Assembly: GCA_030529945.1 (NCBI GenBank)
Contig: JAUMVX010000007.1
Coordinates: forward strand, 1 to 64,000
Origin: Bacteroidia bacterium
Lineage (GTDB): Bacteria > Bacteroidota > Bacteroidia > Bacteroidales > UBA932
Length of the DNA stretch: 64,000 bases
Reading direction: 5' to 3'
The notes beneath the pieces are model-generated. The model was given only the letters and a program-made list of their open reading frames with translations, ran no database searches and was not told the origin of the DNA. Positions 35,707 through 45,004 of the stretch are shown here, piece by piece (within the stretch, counting starts at the first letter, position 1; every line of letters starts with the position of its first letter). The position numbers and the translations under genes were made by a program.

Positions 35707-36957
35707 ATGGCAGAGCTCGATTCCGCGTCCCTCGTCTCACATCTGGAACAGGCTCTCGGTCCTGAGGCCTATGCGGCTTTCAGGCGCTCGATGGATGAGC
35801 AGCCTCCTGTATCCGTGCGACTGAATCCGTTCAAGACTCCTTCCGCCCCGCTTCCTATTCTGAACGGTGCCGAAAAGGTCCCGTGGAGCCCGTACGGCTA
35901 CATCCTCACGAGCCGTCCTGTATTTACGCTACATCCGAATTATCACGCGGGGGCCTATTACGTCCAGGACAGTTCCGCGATGTTCACGGGCCACATCTTC
36001 CGCAAGGTCCTGAAGAGCGTGATGGAAAAGGCCCGGGGGAGGACGCTGCGCGTGCTGGACCTCTGCGCGGCCCCCGGCGGCAAGACTACGGACCTCGCGG
36101 CATCGCTGCGGCAGGCCTGCGGGGACGGTTTCATCCTGGTCGCTAACGAGGTGATGAGGCAGAGGGCCTCCGTCCTGCTGGACAACACCGCCGTCTGGGG
36201 AGACCCCGCCGTGACGGTGTGCAGCGCCGATCCCAAGGCGTTCGCACGTCTGGAAGGCTACTTCGACATCATACTCGCCGACGTGCCCTGCTCGGGGGAG
36301 GGGATGTTCCGCAAGGATCCCCGCGCTCTCGAGGAGTGGTCCCCGCAAAACGTGGAACTCTGCGCGGCCCGGCAGAGACGCATCCTCGCGGACGTCTGGC
36401 CCGCATTGGCCGCAGGCGGCCGTCTGATATACTCGACCTGCACTTTCGAGCGCTCCGAGAATGACGATAACCTCAAGTGGGCGGCGCAGTCGCTCGGAGG
36501 CCGCATCGAAGCACCCGGGGACGAATTCGGGGTCCGGACTACGGAGTGCGGGCATCTGCTCGTTCCGGGTGAGGTTCCCGGCGAAGGTCAGTGGTGCGGC
36601 GTGCTCGTACGTGAAGGCGAAGCGCGGATGCTCGCGGAGGGAACGGAAGCTCTTCAGTATCTGCACCCTCTGCGCTGCGGTGTGGAGAAGGGCCGGATGA
36701 AGGGAAAGGATTTCATTCCTTCGGCGGACTGGGCCCTGAGCATCGATTATGACCGCAGTTTCTGTCCGGTGGCCGAGCTGGACAAGCGGACGGCCCTGCA
36801 TTTCCTGCATAAGGACAGCATAGTCCTGCCGGATGCGCCCAAGGGCTATGTTCTGGTGACTTACAGGAATCTGGCTCTGGGCTTTGTCAAGAATCTCGGA
36901 ACCCGCTGCAACAATCTCCACCCCCAGTCCCGGAGGATAAGAATGGATATAGAATGA
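35707..36957 (+). CDS. RsmF-type rRNA m5C methyltransferase
   Basis: The 416-residue SAM-dependent enzyme methylates cytosine in rRNA. It shows LDLCAAPGGKTTDLA (SAM site), ADVPCSGEGMFRKDP (catalytic PC motif, release cysteine), and IYSTCTFERSENDDN (second catalytic cysteine in TC). The C-terminal part (about 300-416) matches the RsmF-type RNA-binding extension, with HFLHKDSIVLPDAPKGYVLV. The exact position modified is not determined. The stop is one base before the next ATG. Confidence 0.9.
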   Translation: MAELDSASLVSHLEQALGPEAYAAFRRSMDEQPPVSVRLNPFKTPSAPLPILNGAEKVPWSPYGYILTSRPVFTLHPNYHAGAYYVQDSSAMFTGHIFRKVLKSVMEKARGRTLRVLDLCAAPGGKTTDLAASLRQACGDGFILVANEVMRQRASVLLDNTAVWGDPAVTVCSADPKAFARLEGYFDIILADVPCSGEGMFRKDPRALEEWSPQNVELCAARQRRILADVWPALAAGGRLIYSTCTFERSENDDNLKWAAQSLGGRIEAPGDEFGVRTTECGHLLVPGEVPGEGQWCGVLVREGEARMLAEGTEALQYLHPLRCGVEKGRMKGKDFIPSADWALSIDYDRSFCPVAELDKRTALHFLHKDSIVLPDAPKGYVLVTYRNLALGFVKNLGTRCNNLHPQSRRIRMDIE

Positions 36958-36958
36958 T

Positions 36959-37879
36959 ATGAAACGCATAATACTCGCTTTTTCTTTACTGCTGACCTGC
37001 CTTGCCGCTCTGAACGCGCAGAGCGTCAGTGAGGATTTCAGGACCAGATATCAGAACCTCATAAAGCACGTGGGAGTCTCCGGCTTAGGCGTGGAAACCC
37101 TTCTGGACCGCTGGGAGGCGGCTTCCCCGGACGACCCCGATATGCTCAAGGCCAGAAGTGACTACTATCTCGACAAGTCACGCACCGTGAAGCTCGTAAT
37201 CAAGGACGCGGAGCGCTATCTGGGCCAGAAGCCCTATCTCACCCTCAAGGATTCTCTGGACCGCGACGTGAACTATTTCGAGGAGTCCTTCTACGACGAC
37301 TCCCTCTTCGCTCTCTCGTCTCAGGCCATAGACAAGGCCATCCGCCTCTATCCTGACAGGCTCGACCTGCGTTTCGACAAGGTGACCGCCCTGACCGCTT
37401 ACGAGAAAGACAGTCCCGATATGGCTTACTCTGCGCTCTCGGGCCTGATAGACTATAATGCCGTGGCGCACCCGTCCTGGACCATAGACGGCCGGACGAT
37501 AGATGCGCAGACCTTCGAGGCGGCGATACAGGAGTATTGTTTCGCGTTCTACGCCATCGGCAGCCCGGCTTCCTACGAGGCATTCCTCAGACTCTCCGAG
37601 AAGATGCTCGGCAATGACCCGAAGAGCACCCTCTTCCTGACCAATGTCGGAACCTATTGGCTGATAGCGAAAGACGACAGCAAGAAAGCAATGAAGTACT
37701 ACAGGAAGGTGCTGAAGCTGGACCCGGAGAACTACACGGCGGTAAAGAACTGTATCATTCTGGCCCGCAAGGAAAAGAACACCTCGCTCGAGAAGAAATA
37801 TCTTCCGGTTCTTGTGAAGATCAGCGATGACGAGAGGGAGAAGGCTTCCGCCCTCACACGCCTGCAGGCTCTGAAATAA
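36959..37879 (+). CDS. Exported tetratricopeptide-repeat-like protein
   Basis: The 306-residue protein has a signal peptide ending LAALNAQ. The mature part is mostly helical; the last third, with AMKYYRKVLKLDPENYTAVKN and preceding segments, fits TPR motifs. It is probably a periplasmic or outer-membrane scaffold. It sits directly after the methyltransferase gene and one base before the FtsX-like permease gene, so the three are probably co-transcribed. Confidence 0.75.
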   Translation: MKRIILAFSLLLTCLAALNAQSVSEDFRTRYQNLIKHVGVSGLGVETLLDRWEAASPDDPDMLKARSDYYLDKSRTVKLVIKDAERYLGQKPYLTLKDSLDRDVNYFEESFYDDSLFALSSQAIDKAIRLYPDRLDLRFDKVTALTAYEKDSPDMAYSALSGLIDYNAVAHPSWTIDGRTIDAQTFEAAIQEYCFAFYAIGSPASYEAFLRLSEKMLGNDPKSTLFLTNVGTYWLIAKDDSKKAMKYYRKVLKLDPENYTAVKNCIILARKEKNTSLEKKYLPVLVKISDDEREKASALTRLQALK

Positions 37880-37880
37880 C

Positions 37881-39047
37881 GTGAACTATACCGGCTTCAT
37901 AGCCCGCAGACTGCATTTTCGCGGGAAGGCTGCATCGGTTTCCATAGCCGTGTCGTTTTTCGTGATGATAGTGGCCGTATCCATCTCTTCCGGTTTCCGC
38001 CGGGAGATAAGGGGCACGCTTTCTTCTTTCTGCGGGGACGTGCGGCTCACTTCCACCCGCGCCGGCGCTCTTTCGGAAGCAGACCCCATCAGCCGGGAGC
38101 CGTCTTTTCTCTCCGATATCGAGGCCCTGAAAGGAGTGGAGAAAATCACTCCCGCCGTCTATCGGGCGGGCATAGTGAAGAGTGACGGTGTCATACAGGG
38201 GGTGGTGTTCAAGGGCATTCCGGATTCGGATTCTCTGAAAGGGCTTGGAGTCAGCATCCCTTCGGGCCTTGCCGATATGCTTTCCCTGAAGGAGGGCGAC
38301 AGGCTTTCCGCCTGGTTCGTGGGCGAAAAGCTGAAGGCCCGCCGCTTCACGGTGAAGGAAATTTACGACGGACGGGCGGATGTGGACGGCGCTCTCCCGA
38401 TTTTCGCCGACATCGCCGATATGCAGAGGCTGAACGGCTGGGATTCCCTTCAGGTCTCGGCCCTGGAGATTACTCTGGACAGGGAGAGACGCAGCTCCGC
38501 CGCCCTTAGGGATATGACCTTCACCATCGGTACCATCTGCCTTGCCGCCGCCTCGGAGCAGGACGACAGCCTTATGGCGAGAAGTGTGGCGGACCTCTAT
38601 CCCCAGCTTTTCAGCTGGCTGGACCTGATAGACTTCAACGTGTTCTTCGTTCTGGTGATTATGACCATAGTCGCCGGATTCAATATGATTTCCGGCCTGC
38701 TGATACTGCTTTTCCGGAACATCTCCACCATCGGAGTCCTTAAATCGATGGGTATGACGGACAGGAGCATAGTGAAGTTGTTCCTCAAGACTTCTTCTCG
38801 TCTGGTACTCAGGGGGATGGCCATCGGAAACGCTCTGGCCCTGCTCTTCTGCCTCGTCCAGGGTGCGACCCGTCTCATAAAGCTGAACCCGGAGAACTAC
38901 TTCGTCTCCTTCGTCCCGGTAAGCGCGGACCTTCCGATGATTCTGCTCGCGGACTTCGCCGCTTATGTGGTGATAATGCTGCTCCTGCTGCTCCCGAGCC
39001 TGTTCATCTCCTCCGTGGACCCGGCGAAGACCGTGCGCTGCGCATAA
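37881..39047 (+). CDS. FtsX-like ABC transporter permease (LolC/LolE type)
   Basis: The 388-residue protein has one N-terminal helix (about 15-40), a periplasmic region of about 200 residues, and three C-terminal helices with GFNMISGLLILLFRN and ISTIGVLKSMGMTDRSI, the conserved MacB/LolE-type permease region. The start is GTG at 37881. No ATPase gene lies beside it, so its partner must be encoded elsewhere. A role in lipoprotein or lipid export is inferred from the family. Confidence 0.85.
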   Translation: MNYTGFIARRLHFRGKAASVSIAVSFFVMIVAVSISSGFRREIRGTLSSFCGDVRLTSTRAGALSEADPISREPSFLSDIEALKGVEKITPAVYRAGIVKSDGVIQGVVFKGIPDSDSLKGLGVSIPSGLADMLSLKEGDRLSAWFVGEKLKARRFTVKEIYDGRADVDGALPIFADIADMQRLNGWDSLQVSALEITLDRERRSSAALRDMTFTIGTICLAAASEQDDSLMARSVADLYPQLFSWLDLIDFNVFFVLVIMTIVAGFNMISGLLILLFRNISTIGVLKSMGMTDRSIVKLFLKTSSRLVLRGMAIGNALALLFCLVQGATRLIKLNPENYFVSFVPVSADLPMILLADFAAYVVIMLLLLLPSLFISSVDPAKTVRCA

Positions 39048-39050
39048 GTG

Positions 39051-39059
39051 CCCCCCCCC
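39051..39059. repeat. Homopolymer of nine C between convergent genes
   Basis: The C-run lies 4 bases after the permease stop and 7 bases before the end of the lytic transglycosylase. It does not sit in a coding region. A similar run of nine G lies at 54104-54112. Confidence 0.7.
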
Positions 39060-39065
39060 TCGCTC

Positions 39066-40088
39066 TCACTCGAAGTTTTTTCTGAAATAGCCGTATCTGC
39101 GCTCCACGCTCTCCACAAAAGCGACCGTCTCCCCTCCGTCGAAGCTTCCGTGCCTTATCTCCTCGTTCCCTTCCGTAACTTCCTCATCCATAACGGCTAT
39201 GATTTCTTTGAGCGCGGCCCAGCTGCGGCAGTCGGCCTCGATGGCGTCCGCGTAGTTCAGAATATCGGCCAGACGGCTTTCGCCGGCATTGTACGCCGCC
39301 AGGACGAAACGTCTGAGCTCCTCGGCATCGCCCGCCCGCCTGCGGAACTTTTTCTTCAGATGCTGAAGGTACTTCGCCCCCGCCTCCAGACTCTGCCGGG
39401 GGTCTGCCGGATTCTCCACACCGTAGCGTCCCGCGGTTACGGGCATCAGCTGCATCAGCCCCGCCGCCCCCTTGCCGGACAGAGCCTCGATTCTGAAGCG
39501 TGATTCCTGATACGCGATCGCTGCCAGCAGCCGCCAGTCCTCCTTCAGCGGCGCGCACACTTCCCGCATTAGGCTGTCGTACGGACTGATGAAATCCGCC
39601 TTCCCGCCCGGAACCGGCACTTCCAGAAACTCCCGGTGCAGCCGTTCCCGCAGCGGCGAGGCGTGATACTCTTCCAGCCAGGAGTTGATTTCCTTGAGCC
39701 TTGAGCGGCTTTCCGCGTTTATCAGCCAGAGGGCGACGCTGTCCACAGGCATCGAAATGAAGAGACTGTCCACCTGCAGCGAGTCCCGCAGCGGCAGCAC
39801 CACCAGATCCGCAGTCCCCTCGCGAAGCGAGTCGGCGTAGTGCGGCATCTCCCGGACTACCCGCGTATCCGTCCGGGAACCGACGCTCAGGGCGAACCTT
39901 TCCAGCAGTTCGTAGTTATATCCAGCTTCCAGACGACCGGGAGCCTTCACGAAATCCCCGGAGATGATGACGCAGTGCAGCAGCTTTCCGGCAAAAGTCC
40001 CCCTGTCGTGGGGTGCGAGAATAATGCCTGCGGCCGCCAGGGCGGCCAATCCTGCAACGACCCCTGCTATGACCCTTCCATTGCTCAC
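39066..40088 (-). CDS. MltF-like lytic transglycosylase
   Basis: This 340-residue protein has an N-terminal membrane anchor (about 6-25), a solute-binding-protein-3-like domain (about 40-165, containing YNYELLERFALSVG), and a C-terminal SLT domain (about 180-330). The SLT motifs are AYQESRF, with the catalytic Glu, and GAAGLMQLMPVTAGRYGV. It cuts the peptidoglycan glycan strand. It lies 5 bases after the porin gene in an operon. Confidence 0.9.
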   Translation of the reverse strand: MSNGRVIAGVVAGLAALAAAGIILAPHDRGTFAGKLLHCVIISGDFVKAPGRLEAGYNYELLERFALSVGSRTDTRVVREMPHYADSLREGTADLVVLPLRDSLQVDSLFISMPVDSVALWLINAESRSRLKEINSWLEEYHASPLRERLHREFLEVPVPGGKADFISPYDSLMREVCAPLKEDWRLLAAIAYQESRFRIEALSGKGAAGLMQLMPVTAGRYGVENPADPRQSLEAGAKYLQHLKKKFRRRAGDAEELRRFVLAAYNAGESRLADILNYADAIEADCRSWAALKEIIAVMDEEVTEGNEEIRHGSFDGGETVAFVESVERRYGYFRKNFE

Positions 40089-40093
40089 GGCCT

Positions 40094-42745
40094 TCAGCGG
40101 TTTGTGGCCTGCCTCATTCCGGTCGGGCCGCCGCCGGCGGCGTTTCCGGATCTGCCCCGGCTTCCGGAAGATGTGCTTCCCGGAGAATTGCCGGCAGCCT
40201 GGGATGCCCCCGCCTTTTTAGAAGGCTGCATATAGAACGGCCACCAGATGCCGAACTTCACGGTGCGGGTGGTGTTTATGTAGTGATGGGCCGAGAAATA
40301 ATCCGGCCTGTCCGGCCAGATGCCCATAGCCGCGTTTTCGAGCTTTATGAAGATGCAGGCCCGCTTCCACTGCGCATTGATGAAGGCATCGAGATAAGGC
40401 CCGTTGTTGTATTTGATTTCGTTCTGGTTCTTGAAAACTCCCAGAGCCGGATTCCAGGCAGGGGAGTACCAGGCCGTGTTCCAGAGCCCGTCCACTCCCA
40501 GCTGGAGCTTCATCACATCCTGTTTTACATTGAATTCCAGATAGTAACGCAGGTTGAGGCTCAGGGTCGGGAGCGGCAGCACGTCTTCATTCGAGGAGAG
40601 CTGGAAAAGCGCGCGGTTCTCCAGATGCAGCAGATTCCACAGCACGAAATCCTTGCGGGCCGCAAGCGACAGCACGCTCATCGGCTTGGTGTTCTGGCGG
40701 ATTATGCCCAGAGTGTCGTAGTAGATATTGTTCACCAGAAGGGCATAGCCCGCCGAGGCGCTCAGCCTCCAGCGCGGGATGTCCAGGCACCCCTGGAGTT
40801 TCGTGGTGGATATCTTGTCGAAGTCATTGTCCCACTTGTAGTGGTTCGTGAGCAGATGCTGCTGATAGTATTCGGCTTCCCTCGAACCGGTCTCGAAATG
40901 GGCCTTCAGAGTTACGGGGCTTTTCTTGGCGCGGCGGAAAGGGTGGAGGGTCAGTTCGGCATTGGCCGCAAGGCCCTTGTCGTTGAATTCCGCCCCCGCG
41001 AAGCTGTAGTCGGCGCCCGCGTCCCAATGCAGGTTGCGCGTCAGGCGGCCCTTGACGCCCGCGTAGGCGAATGCGGTGTTCCACACTTCGTTACCCGGAG
41101 CTTTCAGGTAGAGCGCCTCCGGACGATAGAAATTCTGCAGTCTGTAGCCCGCTCCGACGTCGAGCTTGGAGATGATTCCGTCCTCCGACCAGGGCTGCAG
41201 ACGTATGAACGCCCTGTTCTCCAGTTTCATCACGCGCAGAGAGTCGGCGGTGGAGTTCGGGTTCAGATAGAACTTGTTGTCGAAGAGCGCGTTCCCGTCG
41301 CTGCTTGTGGATGAGCTCAGCGCGTCGCTGTAAGTCCTTGTGATGACGGTGTATTCGCTGCTGTGCCCGATGAACGCAGTGGTCACTTCGCTGCTGTCGG
41401 CGGCGTCCTTTTTCTTAAGGAAATTGAAAGGGATGCGGTACTGCTGGTCGAGAAACAGCGTGTTCTTCTTTATCTTGCTGGACGCGCCGGAGAGTGCCAC
41501 CTTGATTTCGCGTGCGTCCACGGTGGTGTCTCGGATCCAGTAATTGTCGAGGATTCCTCCGTTCTCGCTGCGGCTCACCATATTGTAGATGTACCCGGCG
41601 TGCATCATATAACGCTTGCCGAGGTAGTTCGCGTTAGCGTAGAAAGTCTTGTTCGTCGTGGACTCGTCGGCGAGGATTCCGTTCCCGCCGAAGCGGTCGT
41701 AGCACAGCGTGAAATTGAACTCCGGGTCGATGTTCTGCGTGGTCATCAGGTGGAGATTGTTCGACTCCTTCTGGGTGCCCGTGAGAAGAGTCCCCGTGTA
41801 GCTGAGCTCGGTGTACGGGGTCTTCGTGTTATACATCGGCAGGTTTTCCGGATTTACGGTCCAGCTTTCCTGAGCCTGATAGAAGAATACCCGTTCGCGG
41901 TTCTCGCGCAGGAAATAATTATAGCTCTGCGCCGGAGAACCCGCCACGCCCAGCCAGGTCGCATTGATGTCCTCGCGCCGGAACTTGTAGTCGCGGAAGT
42001 GATGGTTGAAGCTCGTGTCCGGCTCGCTCACTTCCATATCGTGGAAGTCCCGTCCGTGCGTCCAGGTGATGATCCTGCGGTACTGCATACTGTCGGCGAG
42101 GAACGGGGTGTCGAGCAGCCGCAGCGTGTTCTTCAGAATGCTGTCCTTGACGTTCTGCAGACTGTCGTGTACGGCCCTGAGACTGTCCATAGCGGCCTTT
42201 TTCGCCTGCATCTTCAGATTCGTGTCGTATTTCTTGCGCCCGGCCCTGTCCAGAGAGGCATACCACTGCTCGAAGCGCATCCGTGCGAGAGCCGCCGAAT
42301 CGGCATAGTACAGCGAATCCAGCATCTTCCAGTCCAGAGTATCGCCTGCGGCGATCAATGTGTCCCTGACCCAGCGGTGGGTGGCGGAGTCCACCAGGGC
42401 AGCGTAGTATTTGTATCTGAACGGGTCTGTAAATCTGAGAGAATCGGGAACCTTCACCGTGTCCCGGAAATGGATGATCTCCACGCTGTCCGCCTGCATC
42501 TCGAATCCCAGGCTGTCCGCGCTGTGCAGGCTGTCCGCAATCTCCGCCGCGCTCATCCGGAAATCTTCGGCCGTCCAGCCTTTCTTATATGCATCGTGGG
42601 GATATATCACAGTATCAGCCACATAGCCTCCACCCGGGCTGAGTCTCAGTCCGTCTGCGGAATATCCTCCGGAAGTGAAGACCCCTGTCAGGGCCGAAAC
42701 GGTCACCAGGACCGGGAGAACTGATCTGGACAGAAAACTCTTCAT
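40094..42745 (-). CDS. Large putative porin
   Basis: The 883-residue protein (start MKSFLSRSVL at 42745) has a signal peptide and a long helical N-terminal region (about 95-210) rich in Asp, Ser and Leu. The rest (from about 230) is an array of amphipathic strands with aromatic ends, as in outer-membrane beta-barrels. It matches the Bacteroidota proteins annotated 'putative porin'. The C-terminal tail is low in complexity (Gly, Ser, Ala-rich, about the last 35 residues). The longer frame would begin upstream of the predicted promoter. Confidence 0.8.
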   Translation of the reverse strand: MKSFLSRSVLPVLVTVSALTGVFTSGGYSADGLRLSPGGGYVADTVIYPHDAYKKGWTAEDFRMSAAEIADSLHSADSLGFEMQADSVEIIHFRDTVKVPDSLRFTDPFRYKYYAALVDSATHRWVRDTLIAAGDTLDWKMLDSLYYADSAALARMRFEQWYASLDRAGRKKYDTNLKMQAKKAAMDSLRAVHDSLQNVKDSILKNTLRLLDTPFLADSMQYRRIITWTHGRDFHDMEVSEPDTSFNHHFRDYKFRREDINATWLGVAGSPAQSYNYFLRENRERVFFYQAQESWTVNPENLPMYNTKTPYTELSYTGTLLTGTQKESNNLHLMTTQNIDPEFNFTLCYDRFGGNGILADESTTNKTFYANANYLGKRYMMHAGYIYNMVSRSENGGILDNYWIRDTTVDAREIKVALSGASSKIKKNTLFLDQQYRIPFNFLKKKDAADSSEVTTAFIGHSSEYTVITRTYSDALSSSTSSDGNALFDNKFYLNPNSTADSLRVMKLENRAFIRLQPWSEDGIISKLDVGAGYRLQNFYRPEALYLKAPGNEVWNTAFAYAGVKGRLTRNLHWDAGADYSFAGAEFNDKGLAANAELTLHPFRRAKKSPVTLKAHFETGSREAEYYQQHLLTNHYKWDNDFDKISTTKLQGCLDIPRWRLSASAGYALLVNNIYYDTLGIIRQNTKPMSVLSLAARKDFVLWNLLHLENRALFQLSSNEDVLPLPTLSLNLRYYLEFNVKQDVMKLQLGVDGLWNTAWYSPAWNPALGVFKNQNEIKYNNGPYLDAFINAQWKRACIFIKLENAAMGIWPDRPDYFSAHHYINTTRTVKFGIWWPFYMQPSKKAGASQAAGNSPGSTSSGSRGRSGNAAGGGPTGMRQATNR

Positions 42746-42754
42746 AACAACCCA

Positions 42755-42762
42755 CAAAAATA
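42755..42762 (-). promoter_or_regulatory. TAnnTTTG promoter for the porin operon
   Basis: The minus strand reads TATTTTTG, a perfect match, 10 bases before the ATG at 42745. Confidence 0.6.
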
Positions 42763-42791
42763 CTAATTTTTGATTAATCGCCAAGAATGCT

Positions 42792-42799
42792 TAATTTTG
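42792..42799 (+). promoter_or_regulatory. TAnnTTTG promoter for the kinase-RapZ operon
   Basis: TAATTTTG, a perfect match, 21 bases before the ATG at 42820. It lies inside the longer reading frame that begins at 42787, which is therefore rejected. Confidence 0.65.
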
Positions 42800-42819
42800 G
42801 CTTTCCTAACGTACCTTTT

Positions 42820-44235
42820 ATGAAACGGCTCGAAGAATTATTCCTTTCCTATACCGGAGTGAAGGCCTCCGAGGTCACTGAGCTTACCTCCTCCGGCAGC
42901 AACCGCCGCTATTTCCGGCTCCGGGGGAAAGACATTTCCCTCGTGGGAGTCGTGGGCACGAATCTCGAAGAAAACCGGGCTTTCATCGCCATAGACCGCC
43001 ATTTTCTCTCCAAGGCCATCCGGGTTCCGCGCGTTCTGGCGGTGAGCGGAGACGGGATGTGCTACATCCAGGAGGACCTGGGGAACGACCAGCTCTACAC
43101 TCTGGTGTCCGGCGGCCGCGAGAGCGGGGAGTACAGCTCCTACGAGCGGGCGCTTCTGTGCAAGACCATAGAGCAGCTGCCGAAGATCCAGTTCCGGGGC
43201 GGCGCGGGTCTGGATTATGACCTGTGCTATCCGGACAGGGAGTTCAACTCCCGTATGGTGATGTTCGACCTGAACTACTTCAAGTACTGTTTCCTCAAGG
43301 CTACCGGTCTGGACTTCAATGAAGTACGGCTTCAGGACGATTTCGAGCGCCTGAAGGACGACCTGCTGCGGGATTCGGGGGAGACCTTTATGTACAGGGA
43401 TTTCCAGGCCCGCAATGTGATGTTCAAGGACGGCGAACCTTATTTCATAGACTTCCAGGGCGGCCGCCGGGGACCCATATACTACGATGTCGCCTCCTTC
43501 ATCTGGCAGGCCCGCTCCCGCTATCCGGACGACCTTAAAGAGATGTTGACTGAGACTTATCTGCGGGCTCTGAAGGGCTATACGGAAGTGGATGAGGTGC
43601 TTTTCTATGAACGCCTGCGCATTTTCGTGCTCTTCCGCACCCTGCAGGTTCTGGGGGCCTACGGCTTCAGAGGCTATTTCGAGAAGAAGCCTCATTTCCT
43701 CGGCAGCATCCCTTATGCCCTGAATAACCTGCGCAAGATTCTGAAGACCCCGTTCGAGACCTATCCATACCTTACCGAGGTGCTTGTGAAGCTCACATCG
43801 ATGCATCAGTTCTACGAGATCGCCGAGGACAAGCGTCTGGAAGTGCGCATCTATTCCTTCGCATATAAGAAGGGCGTTCCGGTCGATGCGACCGGCAACG
43901 GCGGAGGCTATGTCTTCGACTGCAGGAGCATAAACAATCCCGGAAAATACGAGCATTTCCGCCAGTTCACGGGACTGGACGCGGAAGTCGTCAAGTTCCT
44001 GGAGGACGACGGGGAGGTCTCGGTATTTCTCGACAGCGTGTACAAGCTGGTGGACGCCCACGCCAAGCGCTTCATCGAACGCAAGTTCACCCATCTTCAG
44101 GTCTGCTTCGGCTGCACCGGCGGACAGCACCGCTCGGTGTATTGCGCCGAAAGGCTCGCCGAGCACCTTTCCTCGCGCTTCGACGTGAAGGTCACGCTGA
44201 CGCACCGCGAGCTGGACATAGAGAAGCTGTTTTAG
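42820..44235 (+). CDS. AmgK-like sugar kinase fused to a RapZ C-terminal domain
   Basis: The 471-residue protein (start MKRLEELFLSY) has two parts. Residues about 1-330 are an aminoglycoside-phosphotransferase-type kinase with YRDFQARNVM (catalytic D194, N199) and IDFQGG (metal D211), closest to AmgK, the anomeric MurNAc/GlcNAc kinase. Residues about 342-471 match the C-terminal domain of RapZ, with GGYVFDCRSINNPG and CFGCTGGQHRSVY. In E. coli RapZ that domain senses GlcN6P and binds small RNAs. A MurU-like gene follows after 19 bases, so cell-wall sugar recycling is likely. The fusion may sense the pathway product. Confidence 0.85.
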   Translation: MKRLEELFLSYTGVKASEVTELTSSGSNRRYFRLRGKDISLVGVVGTNLEENRAFIAIDRHFLSKAIRVPRVLAVSGDGMCYIQEDLGNDQLYTLVSGGRESGEYSSYERALLCKTIEQLPKIQFRGGAGLDYDLCYPDREFNSRMVMFDLNYFKYCFLKATGLDFNEVRLQDDFERLKDDLLRDSGETFMYRDFQARNVMFKDGEPYFIDFQGGRRGPIYYDVASFIWQARSRYPDDLKEMLTETYLRALKGYTEVDEVLFYERLRIFVLFRTLQVLGAYGFRGYFEKKPHFLGSIPYALNNLRKILKTPFETYPYLTEVLVKLTSMHQFYEIAEDKRLEVRIYSFAYKKGVPVDATGNGGGYVFDCRSINNPGKYEHFRQFTGLDAEVVKFLEDDGEVSVFLDSVYKLVDAHAKRFIERKFTHLQVCFGCTGGQHRSVYCAERLAEHLSSRFDVKVTLTHRELDIEKLF

Positions 44236-44254
44236 GAAGCCCCGGAGCGAGATT

Positions 44255-45004
44255 ATGAAGGCTGTGATTTTCGCGGCGGGACTCGGAACCCGTCTCAAAC
44301 CGCTCACCGATACGATGCCCAAGGCTCTCGTCAGCGTGGGAGGGCGGCCCCTGCTGGAGCACGTCCTCACCCGTCTGCAGGCGGCGGGATTCGGGGATTT
44401 CATAATCAACGCCTGCCATTTCTCCGATATGATAGCCTCTTATGTGGAGCGCCGCCCGGACAGCGGAGCACACATAAGCCTGTCTGTGGAAAAGGGGGAG
44501 CCGCTCGAAACGGGCGGCGGCATTCTCGCGGCACGCGGGAAGATTCTCGCTGCGGGAGGGGACGGATTCCTTGCGCATAATGTCGATATTCTCTCGGACC
44601 TGGATTTTTCCTGGTTTCTCTCACAAGTGCGCCCCGACGCCCTTTCCACTCTGCTCGTGAGCGAGCGCCACACGCAGAGATATCTTCTTTTCGATGATGA
44701 TATGCGCCTCGTGGGCTGGACCAATATCGCTACCGGGCAGGTGCGCAGCCCCTTCCCGGACCTCGACCCCTCCCGCTGCCGCCGTTACGCTTTCGCGGGC
44801 ATACATTACATTTCCGACCGCATCTTCGACGCTATGGACGCACTCGGTTTCAGCGGACGCTTCTCCATAGTGGACTTCTACCTCGCCGCCGCGAAGGCCT
44901 ACCCGATTTACGGGGCGGCCCCGGCCTCCCTTAACCTGCTCGATGTCGGCAAGACCGAGTCCCTCGCCGCCGCCGAAGAGTTCGTGAGAGACCGCTCGCT
45001 CTGA
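44255..45004 (+). CDS. MurU-like sugar-1-phosphate nucleotidyltransferase
   Basis: The 249-residue protein has the NTP-transferase signature FAAGLGTRLKPLTDTMPKAL at the N-terminus, HNVDILSDLD (metal Asp) and FAGIHYIS. Its length and lack of a C-terminal left-handed helix match MurU, which turns MurNAc-1-phosphate into UDP-MurNAc. The preceding gene encodes an AmgK-like kinase, the partner in the AmgK-MurU bypass known from Pseudomonas and Tannerella. The stop abuts the end of the next, convergent gene with no gap. Confidence 0.83.
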   Translation: MKAVIFAAGLGTRLKPLTDTMPKALVSVGGRPLLEHVLTRLQAAGFGDFIINACHFSDMIASYVERRPDSGAHISLSVEKGEPLETGGGILAARGKILAAGGDGFLAHNVDILSDLDFSWFLSQVRPDALSTLLVSERHTQRYLLFDDDMRLVGWTNIATGQVRSPFPDLDPSRCRRYAFAGIHYISDRIFDAMDALGFSGRFSIVDFYLAAAKAYPIYGAAPASLNLLDVGKTESLAAAEEFVRDRSL

